A stretch of 64,000 nucleotides of DNA. Source: Leptotrichia sp. oral taxon 212 (GTDB taxonomy: Bacteria > Fusobacteriota > Fusobacteriia > Fusobacteriales > Leptotrichiaceae). The notes below the pieces were generated by a model. The model was not told the DNA's origin. It did no database searches and was given only the letters and a program-made list of their open reading frames with translations. Location: positions 2,380,905-2,444,904 of the forward strand of contig NZ_CP012410.1 in NCBI RefSeq assembly GCF_001274535.1, in the 5' to 3' direction. This document shows positions 20,744-29,881 of the stretch, piece by piece (position 1 is the first letter of the stretch; every line of letters starts with the position of its first letter). Made by a program: the position numbers and the translations under genes.

Positions 20744-20874
20744 TATAGCCTCCATTTTCTTATCTGTATACTCATATTTTATCATATTTTTCCTATTTTA
20801 GTAACAGATTTTTAGATTATTTTTACTTTTTCAGTATCTTACATATTTTATAATTTTATCATATTCTGCATATA

Positions 20875-23800
20875 CTATTCTTCTATATTTCTAATATATT
20901 TCTTTAATTTTTCTTTGGAAACTTCTTTTATGACGAATTGTTCTGAAATTTTCCCCTTTTCCTTGATAAGAAGGCTGTCATACTTTTCTGAAATATCTTT
21001 CCATACAAATTTCTTAGACATTTCAGATATCCTGTCTTCAGTTCCTTCCTTTTCAAAATAAAGTTCAAATGTTTCTAATTTTTCCTCTATTTTATGAATG
21101 TGGTTCAGCTCAGCAAAAATTTTGAACTTTACGCTTAATATAAAATTTATTGTTTCCTCAGGTATTTTTCCAAATCTGTCCTTTATTTCATTAACAAGTT
21201 CAGATAATTCAGAATAGGACTCCGTTATTGCAAACCTTTTGTATATGTTGAGCCTTTCTTCCCTCTGAATATAACTTTCAGGAATATACCCCTTCTCATC
21301 CAGAATAATTTCCACATTTTCAATTTTTTCCCTGTATTCGCCCTTCTGTTTACGTATTTCTTCATTAAGCATTTTTATGTAAAGATCATATCCAAAAGTT
21401 TCTATGGTTCCATGCTGTCTGTCTCCCAGTATTTCCCCTGCTCCTCTTATTTTCATGTCTTCCATGGAAATCTGAAATCCTCCCGACTTGATTCCTTCCA
21501 CTTTATACATGCTTTCTTCCTTCTTCTTACCCTTACTTGTTATGCTCCCTGTTTTCAGCAGATAGCAGTATCCCTGCCTGTCACTTCTACCTACACGTCC
21601 TCTGAGCTGATACACCTGTGAAAGTCCAAGACCTGTAAAATTCTCTATCAGGATGGTGTTGGCATTTGCAACATCTATACCATTTTCAATTATAGTTGAA
21701 GCCATGAGGATATCAAATTCCCCCTGTTCAAATCTTTTCAGCTTATCCTTTATTTCCTTTGGAGATAACTGTCCATGTATAAATTCCATCTTTACAAACT
21801 CAGGAAGTATTTTTTTCAGTTCTTCCAGCTTATACTTCATATTTTTCACTTCATTATAAATGTAAAACACCTGACCATCTCTTGACAGTTCCTTCAAAAT
21901 GGCTATTTTTATTTCATCATCTGTTCCATTTATTACTTCCGTTATAATCGGAAGCCTATTAACCGGTGGAGTGTCTATTATCGAAATCTCCCTTATTCCA
22001 AGCAGTGCAAGATTTAAAGTTCTCGGAATAGGAGTAGCTGTAAGTGTAAGCACATCGAGTTTCTGTCTTTTCTTCTTCAACGTTTCCTTTGCCTTCACTC
22101 CAAATTTCTGTTCCTCATCTATTATCAGCAGACCTATATTTTTAAATTCCACATCATCGCTTAAAAGTCTGTGAGTACCGATAACCATGTCAACTATTCC
22201 GCTTTTAAGCTTTTTCAGTATTTCTTTCGATTTTCCCTGTGTCAGCCTTGACAGATTCTCTATAGTTACAGGATAATCTGAAAACCTCTGGCAGAATCTT
22301 TTATAATGCTGTTCCGCAAGAACGGTGGTAGGTGCTATGAGTGCCACCTGCTTATTATTTTCTATTGCCTTGAAAGCTGCCCTCATTGCAACTTCGGTTT
22401 TTCCGTATCCCACATCTCCGCAGACAATTCTGTCCATAATTCTCGGACTTTCCATATCTTCCTTGACATCCCTGATTGCCTTTTTCTGATCTTCAGTTTC
22501 TTCAAATGGAAACAGTGCTTCAAACTCCTCCTGCCACACTGTATCCTTCTGGTATACAAATCCATTCTGACTCTGTCTCTGAGCCTGTATTTTAATAAGT
22601 TCGGCAGCAAACTTTTCAATATCTTCGGCAAGTTTCTGTCTTTTCCTTTTAAATCCTCTCGTCCCCAGCTTATAAAGCTTAGGCTCTTCTCCATAAGATA
22701 CATATTTTTCAAGTCTGTTCAGCTTTTCAACCGGAATATAGAGTATATCCTCATCTGCATACTTTATTTTCAGATAGTCTGTACCGTCCATAGTCTGTAT
22801 TCCCTTGTAAATTCCCACTCCGTACTGTACATGTATGACATAGTCATCTTCAAGTATCTGATTTGGCTTTTTATATTTTATACCTTTGTTTATCTTTCTT
22901 TTTTTCTCATAAATATATCCGTCAAGTTCCCTGTCAGTAAGCACAAAAACGTCTCCGACAATAAATCCTTCAAACAGTTCATAATTTACAATTTCTATCT
23001 GCTTTTTTTCATATATGTCCCTGTAATCTTCCATCTTTTTTGAATAATTTTTAGTGTAAAGCTGTATATCTTTAGTTTTTGACAGCTTATTCAGTTTTTC
23101 CTTATCCTTAAAAGTTTCCATCTGTTCTTCAGTAAAGTTTACAGTTTCAATTACGGAACCTTTTTTTTTGAGATTTTCAAATCTCTTTCTGTATATATTT
23201 TCCTTTTCCCTGTTAATGAGAATGTATTCTTCCATCTTATAGTTAAGAAGCTCTTCGTTTTCAAGGACAATAATAACATCATCTCCCCTCAGCTCCTCTA
23301 TAAGTTCAACAAGTTCATAATTATTTCCTGACAGAATGTTTCCAAAAATCTTTATTTCCTCAAGTCTGCTTAGCGATCTCTGGCTGTCCACATCAAATTC
23401 CCTTATACTTTCCAGTTCTTCATCAAAAAACTCAAATCTTATTGGATTTTCCATATTTGGAGGAAATATATCAAGAATATCTCCTCTCTTACTGAATTCT
23501 CCCTTCTTTTCAACCATATAGGACTGTTCATAGCCATTTTCCACTAAGAAGTCTATCATTTCTGAAAATTTATATTCCTTCCCTGTCCTGAAATCAAGAA
23601 AATTAACCTTTTCAAAAAAAATATCAAGTGTAATCTGTAAATTCAGGAATAAAATAAAATCAGACCTGTTTTTCAATATATCAAGAATTTCTATATTTAT
23701 TCCTGTCAGATCTTCCTTATTTGAAGATGTATTCTCAAATATCGAGAGGCTTTTTTCCATACTTCCTGAATATTCTTCCAGCATACTGTAATAATTTTCA

Positions 23801-23943
23801 AGATTTCTGTTGGATGTGGAAACATATACAATTTTTTTTTCATCTGAACATAACAAAAACCAAGGAATTGCTCCTCGGTATATTTTGTTTTCAAGTTTTA
23901 AAGCATTTCTGTCTATCTTATCCAAAAACTTTAAACTTTGCAT
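20875..23943 (-). CDS. mfd: Transcription-repair coupling factor
   Basis: Removes RNA polymerase stalled at lesions and recruits UvrA. Domains in order: UvrB-like N-terminal modules (about 1-330), RNA-polymerase-interacting CarD-like domain (DYVIHVQYGVGIYKG, about 370-420), SF2 translocase with GDVGYGKTEVAMRAAF, DEEQKFG and TATPIPRTLNLAL, then helicase domain 2 with RGRVGRSDRQGYCYL, and the C-terminal TRCF domain. At 1022 residues it is shorter than the typical 1150, mostly at the N-terminus. Codon use resembles its neighbours. Confidence 0.97.
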   Translation of the reverse strand: MQSLKFLDKIDRNALKLENKIYRGAIPWFLLCSDEKKIVYVSTSNRNLENYYSMLEEYSGSMEKSLSIFENTSSNKEDLTGINIEILDILKNRSDFILFLNLQITLDIFFEKVNFLDFRTGKEYKFSEMIDFLVENGYEQSYMVEKKGEFSKRGDILDIFPPNMENPIRFEFFDEELESIREFDVDSQRSLSRLEEIKIFGNILSGNNYELVELIEELRGDDVIIVLENEELLNYKMEEYILINREKENIYRKRFENLKKKGSVIETVNFTEEQMETFKDKEKLNKLSKTKDIQLYTKNYSKKMEDYRDIYEKKQIEIVNYELFEGFIVGDVFVLTDRELDGYIYEKKRKINKGIKYKKPNQILEDDYVIHVQYGVGIYKGIQTMDGTDYLKIKYADEDILYIPVEKLNRLEKYVSYGEEPKLYKLGTRGFKRKRQKLAEDIEKFAAELIKIQAQRQSQNGFVYQKDTVWQEEFEALFPFEETEDQKKAIRDVKEDMESPRIMDRIVCGDVGYGKTEVAMRAAFKAIENNKQVALIAPTTVLAEQHYKRFCQRFSDYPVTIENLSRLTQGKSKEILKKLKSGIVDMVIGTHRLLSDDVEFKNIGLLIIDEEQKFGVKAKETLKKKRQKLDVLTLTATPIPRTLNLALLGIREISIIDTPPVNRLPIITEVINGTDDEIKIAILKELSRDGQVFYIYNEVKNMKYKLEELKKILPEFVKMEFIHGQLSPKEIKDKLKRFEQGEFDILMASTIIENGIDVANANTILIENFTGLGLSQVYQLRGRVGRSDRQGYCYLLKTGSITSKGKKKEESMYKVEGIKSGGFQISMEDMKIRGAGEILGDRQHGTIETFGYDLYIKMLNEEIRKQKGEYREKIENVEIILDEKGYIPESYIQREERLNIYKRFAITESYSELSELVNEIKDRFGKIPEETINFILSVKFKIFAELNHIHKIEEKLETFELYFEKEGTEDRISEMSKKFVWKDISEKYDSLLIKEKGKISEQFVIKEVSKEKLKKYIRNIEE

Positions 23944-23999
23944 TTTTTCTCCTTACTTCCTTTTTTCCCGGCATTCAAAATTTTATGAAAAAATATGAA

Positions 24000-24061
24000 A
24001 TTATGCCTTTATAAAAATGGTTGTCCGAATGAAATGAGTTTACCATTTTTATAGGCATAAT
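24000..24061. repeat. Long inverted repeat between rnfD and mfd
   Basis: Left arm 24000-24021 and right arm 24042-24061 are complementary over 20 bases apart from a two-base bulge, with a 20-base loop. The hairpin could end rnf transcription on the minus strand, although a clean T-run is lacking (TTCATATTTTTT follows), or could be a small dispersed repeat. Confidence 0.7.
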
Positions 24062-24086
24062 AATTATTTTTGAATATAAAAATTTT

Positions 24087-24133
24087 GTAGCCGAAAGTGA
24101 GAGTTTGAGAGCGACGTCTGAGCTCTCATAAAA
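24087..24133 (-). repeat. Hairpin element after rnfD, copy 2
   Basis: TGAGAGC (24106-24112) pairs with GCTCTCA (24122-24128) just after the rnfD stop codon. An upstream GAGAG copy at 24099-24103 could compete for the same right arm, and the outer box GTAGCCGAAAGTGAGAG resembles the GCC box of the copy at 19841-19883. See that entry for the comparison. Confidence 0.5.
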
Positions 24134-24134
24134 C

Positions 24135-25244
24135 TTACTTAATCTCTTTTGATCTTATAAGCATCACCGTACTATAGATTATATAGATAAACAGAAGATA
24201 TTTTACAAGTCCAAAATGATGAAGAAGTGAAAGTACTATGGCCACTCCAATTATTACAAAAGCATAAACTACTCCTCTTCCTATCTTTTCTCCCTGAACC
24301 TCTTCAGCATCTTCTCCAAACAGTAACGGTGTAAAAGTATCGTTTATTATAGGTACAAAACCATTCAGTACAAGTATCGCATATGAAAGAGTCTCATTTC
24401 TGATTTTAAATATCCAGAATACAAATACTACTATTCCCATCATAATTCCATAATAAATTTTCCCATGTGGAGTTGACGAGCTTGTAGGCATATCTGTTGC
24501 CATGTATATTCCACAGAGCATAAGGCCACCTAATGAAATACCTGCATTTATACCTGTAAATCTTGAAATCATCATTCCTACAAAAACTGTAATAAATAAA
24601 GTTACAGGAATGTGCCAGGAAATTCTGTCCCTATAGATAAGGTATACTCCTCCAAGAACTAGAAGAAGGACTGAATATTCCCCAATTGCACCTGATGATT
24701 TTAATATAAGTGAATCTAAATTATTAAAAAACGAAAAATTTCCTAAAAATCCAAAAAGCTTCACTCCTGTTATCTGCACTGCTTCCTCATTATACCAGAT
24801 TGTACCTGAAGCCATTACTGTACTGAAAAACACAGTCATGAATTCTCTTCCAACTATGGCAGGGTTAAATCTGTTTCTTCCAAGTCCGCTGTATATGAGC
24901 TTTCCAAATATTATAGCCATCGCACCGCCAAATGCAACCACATAAAGAGGTGTGAAAGGGGCTAGCATCAGTGCAAGCAGTATTCCTGTCACTACTGCCG
25001 ACAGATTAAGTACCGAATCATATTTCTTAAAAAATATTGCAGAAAATAAAAACTCTGTTACTACGGCAGAAACTACTGATGTTAAAATAACAAGCAGAGG
25101 ATAATATCCATAAACTGCGGCACTTGCCAATATGGCAGGCAGTAATGCTATTACTACATCTCCCATCACTCTTGGAACACTGTCCTTTACTCTGACATGA
25201 GGAGTGTAATGTTTTATAATTATATTCTCCATTGTATTTTCCAT
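24135..25244 (-). CDS. rnfD: Ion-translocating electron transport complex subunit D
   Basis: Membrane subunit of the Rnf ferredoxin:NAD+ oxidoreductase, which couples electron transfer to Na+ or H+ export. 369 residues with about nine membrane helices, the conserved RNRFNPAIVGREF motif (about 122-134) and MATDMPTSSSTPHGKIYYG near 245, the family motif in which a Thr can carry covalent FMN. ATG overlaps the stop of rnfC. No rnfG, E, A or B follows: the next gene is mfd. Confidence 0.93.
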   Translation of the reverse strand: MENTMENIIIKHYTPHVRVKDSVPRVMGDVVIALLPAILASAAVYGYYPLLVILTSVVSAVVTEFLFSAIFFKKYDSVLNLSAVVTGILLALMLAPFTPLYVVAFGGAMAIIFGKLIYSGLGRNRFNPAIVGREFMTVFFSTVMASGTIWYNEEAVQITGVKLFGFLGNFSFFNNLDSLILKSSGAIGEYSVLLLVLGGVYLIYRDRISWHIPVTLFITVFVGMMISRFTGINAGISLGGLMLCGIYMATDMPTSSSTPHGKIYYGIMMGIVVFVFWIFKIRNETLSYAILVLNGFVPIINDTFTPLLFGEDAEEVQGEKIGRGVVYAFVIIGVAIVLSLLHHFGLVKYLLFIYIIYSTVMLIRSKEIK

Positions 25245-26587
25245 TATTTCATTTCCCCCATTTCTCTAAGCTTTTCTTTTCCCTCTTTTATGCTTTTTAT
25301 TAAAGGTACCCTTGACGGACAGACATATTCACATGCACCGCATTCTATACAGTTGTCCAGATGATACACGGTAACGAGCTTACCATACTGTTCCTTTCTG
25401 TAATTTTCCTCGAATTTCATAGGCATCAGTCCCATTGGACAGACATCTACGCAATATCCGCATGAAATACAGTTGTCCCTTTTTACGGAATCTATATCCT
25501 TTGAAAGAAAGAGAATTCCGGATGTTCCTTTTACAACAGGAGTCAGAGGCTCATTCACTTCTTCCCCCATCATTGGTCCTCCGAATATTATTTTCGCATT
25601 ATCTTCAGGATTTAACTGATCCATTATATGATTTAAGGAAGTTCCTATTTTTAAAAGATAATTTCCCCTTGTACTGATTTTTTCACCTGATACGGTTACA
25701 ACTCTTTCAACTAGAGGTTTTCCTTCAGTAAATGCATCATATATCGATTTGACTGTTCCGACATTGCTCACAATCACTCCATGATTTCCAGGTATTTCAC
25801 CTTTCTTTATTTCCTTTCCGGTAACACTTCTTATAAGCTGAAGCTCACTTCCCTGAGGATAGGCTGTTGGCAGCACATGAACTTTTATATTGAACATTCT
25901 TCTTTCCTTCAGAATACCTGCAATATGTTCAGCAATATCCATGTTTTCTTCTTCAATTCCTATTACAACTTCCCTAGGTCTTATAAGCTTTTCAATAATC
26001 TTTATTCCTCCCAGCAGATCTTCCATGTAATTTGACATTATTGTATAGTCTGCCGTAAGATATGGTTCACATTCGGCTCCGTTTAATATAAATGTGTCAA
26101 TTTTTTTATATCCTATATCATATTTTACATAAGTGGGGAACTGTGCTCCACCTTCACCTACAATACCTGACTGCTTTATAATCTCCAGGAGCTCATCCCT
26201 TCTAAATCTTCCAACTTCTTCTATTCTTCTTTTTTCAGTTTCAATTTCCTTATACTGAAAATCGTTTCTTATTACAACCGTTTTAACTTCTTTCCCATTA
26301 GCAATTGGACTGTTTACAATATCTATAACCTTTCCGGAAACAGGAGAATGAACCATCGAAGAAACTTTTCCCGAAACTTCCCCTATTTTTTCATAACGGT
26401 GAACATAGTCACCCTTACTTACTGTTTCCTTTGCCATCAGTCCTATATGCTGAGATAACGGAACATAAAAAAATTCAGGATCCTTCAATGTTGCGAGACC
26501 TGTTTTTTTAGTAATATGTTTCATTGATTCTATTTTCATTTTTTCACTTATAACATCTTTCATCTTACTAATTCCTTCTCTCTCCAT
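25244..26587 (-). CDS. rnfC: Ion-translocating electron transport complex subunit C
   Basis: Soluble NADH- and Fe-S-binding subunit of Rnf, 447 residues. An N-terminal barrel-like segment is followed by the FMN/NADH-binding SLBB-type region (GIVGEGGAQFPTYVK, LNGAECEPYLTADY), and two 4Fe-4S motifs near the C-terminus, CISCGYCVDVCP and CIECGACEYVCP. The extended hinge and Ala/Lys-rich tail of gammaproteobacterial RnfC is absent. Starts 12 bases after apbE and overlaps rnfD. Confidence 0.94.
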   Translation of the reverse strand: MEREGISKMKDVISEKMKIESMKHITKKTGLATLKDPEFFYVPLSQHIGLMAKETVSKGDYVHRYEKIGEVSGKVSSMVHSPVSGKVIDIVNSPIANGKEVKTVVIRNDFQYKEIETEKRRIEEVGRFRRDELLEIIKQSGIVGEGGAQFPTYVKYDIGYKKIDTFILNGAECEPYLTADYTIMSNYMEDLLGGIKIIEKLIRPREVVIGIEEENMDIAEHIAGILKERRMFNIKVHVLPTAYPQGSELQLIRSVTGKEIKKGEIPGNHGVIVSNVGTVKSIYDAFTEGKPLVERVVTVSGEKISTRGNYLLKIGTSLNHIMDQLNPEDNAKIIFGGPMMGEEVNEPLTPVVKGTSGILFLSKDIDSVKRDNCISCGYCVDVCPMGLMPMKFEENYRKEQYGKLVTVYHLDNCIECGACEYVCPSRVPLIKSIKEGKEKLREMGEMK

Positions 26588-26599
26588 TTTTATATATTA

Positions 26600-27604
26600 T
26601 TAATCTTTGATAATATGTTCAAAAAATCCTTTTGAATAATGAATTTTTCCTTCTTCATCTATCATATATCCTTCTACCTTTATTTCCCTGTTTAATCTGT
26701 CCAGTATTTCAAAAAACTTTTCGGGACTCTGATTATAGAGTCCTGTAGAAATAATATCTCCTGCAAAGGCTTCTTTCGTGATTATTCCTATTTGTCTATT
26801 TTTTCCTGGATAACCTGTCTTTGGACTCAATATATGTCCATATTTCTGATTATCTATTTCAACAAAGGTGTTTCCCTGATTTGAAGTACAATATGATTCG
26901 TCTGAAATTTTTATATCAAATAAGTCTTCATCATTTTTTTCCCTGTAACTGTCCAGTAATATATGAGTTACATAACCCTGTTCATTTTTTTCTGATATAT
27001 TTTCCTTTTCAGGATTTTCAACATTAATTATCCATTCATCTTCCGGCATCTGATTGACTGCCACTATGCTGCTTCCTCCTGCATTTACTATTGCATCATC
27101 TATTCCTCTTCTTTTCATTTCCTTTACAAGCTTATCCACAGCATAGGATTTGATAAAAGAGCCGGTTATTATTTCCTGACCGGCATCTATCTTTACTCTT
27201 TTTCTTTCCCTGTCAATTATTATTTTTTTATAATCAATCAATTTTCTTATTTCATCAATTTCTTCCTTTTCAGGTATTCTGACATCTGATTTCTTATAAA
27301 ATCCCCAAAGTTTTATTAACGGCATTATTGTAATATCATATTCACCATTCATAATATCTGAAAAATGAACAACTTTTTCAAGAATTTCAATCATTTCTTC
27401 ATTTACTTCTACAAAATTACCATTATTTTTATTTATCCTGTCAATAAAAGAATTTTCTGAATAGGAATTATATTTTTCATTTACATCTTCGAGTATGCCA
27501 TATAGCTCATCAAAAACTGTTTCTGTATAATAAACTTCAGGTATTTTTATTTTTATATTTGTATGAAATAAAAATCTATTCTGAACCTTATAATTTCTAC
27601 TCAT
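26600..27604 (-). CDS. apbE: FAD:protein FMN transferase, cytoplasmic form
   Basis: Attaches FMN covalently to Thr residues of Rnf/Nqr subunits. 334 residues with ITGSFIKSYAVDKLVKEMK, AIVNAGGSS, HILSPKTGYPG and the Mg-binding DIISTGLY motif, all of the ApbE family. There is no signal peptide or lipobox, unlike the usual exported ApbE lipoproteins, so this copy would act in the cytoplasm. Position directly ahead of rnfC supports RnfD as its target. Confidence 0.88.
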   Translation of the reverse strand: MSRNYKVQNRFLFHTNIKIKIPEVYYTETVFDELYGILEDVNEKYNSYSENSFIDRINKNNGNFVEVNEEMIEILEKVVHFSDIMNGEYDITIMPLIKLWGFYKKSDVRIPEKEEIDEIRKLIDYKKIIIDRERKRVKIDAGQEIITGSFIKSYAVDKLVKEMKRRGIDDAIVNAGGSSIVAVNQMPEDEWIINVENPEKENISEKNEQGYVTHILLDSYREKNDEDLFDIKISDESYCTSNQGNTFVEIDNQKYGHILSPKTGYPGKNRQIGIITKEAFAGDIISTGLYNQSPEKFFEILDRLNREIKVEGYMIDEEGKIHYSKGFFEHIIKD

Positions 27605-27614
27605 TTTTCTTCAC

Positions 27615-28091
27615 CTAATCATTATTACTGCTTGATGAAGATTCTTCTTTTCCCTTAGATTCTGATTTCGTTTCGGCTTTTTTAGAAGTTTCCACCTTTG
27701 TTTCCGCCTTAGGTGCTTCCTTTACTACCGGTGCCACTTCTGCAGGAACATTTTCTTTAGCTTCAGAGTTTGCCTGTACAGCCTTCTGATTCTTTTTATT
27801 CTTTTTGTGAGATTGTTTTACATTCTGATTTACAACAGGCTGTCCTTGTACATCTCCTTCAACAGTTGTAACTTCTACAGGCTGACCTTGTACTGTATTC
27901 TGTACCTGTCCATTATTTTCTACTGCAACCGCAACCGCATCAGCTTTTTTGCTTTCCTTTTTAGAAGTTGTTTCTTCCTTAGTTTCAGCAACTGTATTTT
28001 TATTTGATTTACTTCCTATTGTGTTAAAACTTCCAAATGCAACCAGTAAGATTGCCCCTAAAAATAAAATTACCTTCTTTGCATTTTTCAT
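27615..28091 (-). CDS. Anchored low-complexity protein of unknown function
   Basis: 158 residues: an N-terminal hydrophobic segment (VILFLGAILLVAFGSF) acting as signal or anchor, then a low-complexity chain of Lys, Glu, Ala, Val and Gln with repeated QGQPV and KAET motifs and a Ser-rich end (EESSSSSNND). No domain is visible. It could be a periplasmic spacer or cell-wall-contact protein. It lies between the MsbA-like gene and apbE in the same direction. Confidence 0.7.
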   Translation of the reverse strand: MKNAKKVILFLGAILLVAFGSFNTIGSKSNKNTVAETKEETTSKKESKKADAVAVAVENNGQVQNTVQGQPVEVTTVEGDVQGQPVVNQNVKQSHKKNKKNQKAVQANSEAKENVPAEVAPVVKEAPKAETKVETSKKAETKSESKGKEESSSSSNND

Positions 28092-28110
28092 TTATTTTCC
28101 TCCTAATTTT

Positions 28111-29859
28111 TTAATTTTTGAAACTTTTATTGTATAACGATTTGTATATACCATCCTTATCGAGCAACTCTTCATGTGTTCCTGTTTCCCTAATTTCACC
28201 CTGCTGAATAACAACTATCTTGTCACTGTTTATTATTGTAGAAAGTCTGTGCGCAATAACAAATGTTGTTTTTCCTTTCATAAGTTTTTCCAGCGCATCC
28301 TGAACAAGCTGTTCAGATTCATTATCAAGGGCGCTTGTCGCTTCATCCAGAATAAGTATCTGTGGATTTTCAAGTATTGCTCTTGCTATTGATATTCTCT
28401 GTTTCTGTCCCCCTGAAAGCTTTATTCCTCTTTCTCCGATTTCAGTTTCATATCCCTGTTCCAGTTTTTCTATGAATTCGTGCGCATTGGCCTTTTTTGC
28501 AGCTTCTATAACTTCCTCAACGGAAGCATTCTGATTCGCATATTTTATATTTTCAAGTATTGTTCCTCCAAAAAGGAAGGTTTCCTGTGGAACAATTCCT
28601 ATTTTCTTCCGTAGACTTTTTATTTTATAATTTTTTACATCTATACCATCTATTGTTATTTTTCCACCGGTAACATCAAAAAACCTTGGTATCAGGTTTA
28701 CTAAAGTAGACTTCCCTCCACCTGAATTTCCTACAAGGGCAACCGTTTCACCTTTTTTTGCAACCAGATTTATATTCTTCAGAACCTTTTCATCACTGTC
28801 CTTATAACTAAAGTCAGCATTTTCAAATGTTATATCGCTTTTAAATTCCTCAAATTTAATACAGTCAGGTGCATCCGCTATTTCAGGAACAACATCCAAA
28901 ATTTCAAATATTCTTCCTATTGAAGGGATGTTTGTACTAAGGGAATTATATATATTGGCACTTCTTCTAACCGGTGTATACATTGATCCTATTGCAGACA
29001 TAATTGTCAAAAAATCTCCAGTTGTAAAAACCCTTCCTCTTAATATTCTATATCCTCCAAACAATAGTAATATCGCCATCATTACATAATTTAAAGCTTC
29101 AGAAACTGAATTTGACTTTGCATTGTAGCCAACTGTTTTCATTACAACTTTTTTTAATTCCAGACTTATTTTTTTAAAATTATGTATTTCCTGCTTTTCT
29201 GTAGCAAATGCCCTTATAACTCTTATTCCAGATAGAGTTTCCTGCAGTTTTGAATTCAATGTTCCTGTTGCTTCCTGTCGTTCTTTTCCTGACTTTTTAA
29301 GTTTTTTAGAATATTTTTTTACAGTTGTCATCAAAATAGGCGCTACTATAAACATTCCCAGAGTTAATTTCCAGTCTATCCGAATAGCTATAACTAAATA
29401 TGAAATTGCTGTAAAAACATATTTTAAAAATTCAAAGAATTCTAAAATAAATGTATTTACATTAGCAGGATCATTAAGTACTTTTGTCATTAATTCTCCT
29501 ACTTTTGTCGTTGAAAAATATTCCATATCCAGCGATTGTATTTTTACATACAAATCATCTACAATATTCTTGTAAATTGACGAAGATATCTTTCCTGAAA
29601 GTATAGTTGTCCAGTATACTAGAAATGCTCCCAAAACAGATAATAGTATCATTCCACCAGCAGCATAAAGTATATCTTTTTCATCTTTTCCTTGAATTCC
29701 CCTATCAAAAAGTCTCTTTATTAATGTTACTGGAGTTGCTGAAACAGCAGAAGAAACTAATGCTAAAAGTATATTTAAAATAATTAGAATATAGTATTTT
29801 TTTACATACTTTTTTAGCTTCTTTACCATTAAGAAATCTTCACTTTTCAGTATTTTCAT
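28111..29859 (-). CDS. MsbA-like lipid A/lipid ABC exporter (TMD-NBD half transporter)
   Basis: 582-residue ABC exporter: about six membrane helices in residues 20-320, then an ATPase domain with Walker A GNSGGGKST near 373-381, signature LSGGQKQR, Walker B ILILDEATSALD and H-loop FVIAHRLSTI. Such homodimers flip lipid A or phospholipids. It heads a lipooligosaccharide gene block, supporting a lipid A-core flippase role, though drug or peptide export cannot be excluded. Start could also be the ATG at 29826. Confidence 0.85.
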   Translation of the reverse strand: MKILKSEDFLMVKKLKKYVKKYYILIILNILLALVSSAVSATPVTLIKRLFDRGIQGKDEKDILYAAGGMILLSVLGAFLVYWTTILSGKISSSIYKNIVDDLYVKIQSLDMEYFSTTKVGELMTKVLNDPANVNTFILEFFEFLKYVFTAISYLVIAIRIDWKLTLGMFIVAPILMTTVKKYSKKLKKSGKERQEATGTLNSKLQETLSGIRVIRAFATEKQEIHNFKKISLELKKVVMKTVGYNAKSNSVSEALNYVMMAILLLFGGYRILRGRVFTTGDFLTIMSAIGSMYTPVRRSANIYNSLSTNIPSIGRIFEILDVVPEIADAPDCIKFEEFKSDITFENADFSYKDSDEKVLKNINLVAKKGETVALVGNSGGGKSTLVNLIPRFFDVTGGKITIDGIDVKNYKIKSLRKKIGIVPQETFLFGGTILENIKYANQNASVEEVIEAAKKANAHEFIEKLEQGYETEIGERGIKLSGGQKQRISIARAILENPQILILDEATSALDNESEQLVQDALEKLMKGKTTFVIAHRLSTIINSDKIVVIQQGEIRETGTHEELLDKDGIYKSLYNKSFKN

Positions 29860-29881
29860 TATTTTATCCCTTCTCTATTTA

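Noticed and set aside
22306..23043. Long plus-strand open frame of 245 codons opposite mfd
   Set aside because: It is antisense to strongly conserved mfd, has no ribosome site and its composition is that of a shadow frame. The same holds for many other antisense frames.
27615..28091. Low-complexity region as a CRISPR or DNA tandem repeat
   Set aside because: The QGQPV and KAET repeats are at protein level only; no regular DNA repeat-spacer pattern is present here or elsewhere in the window.
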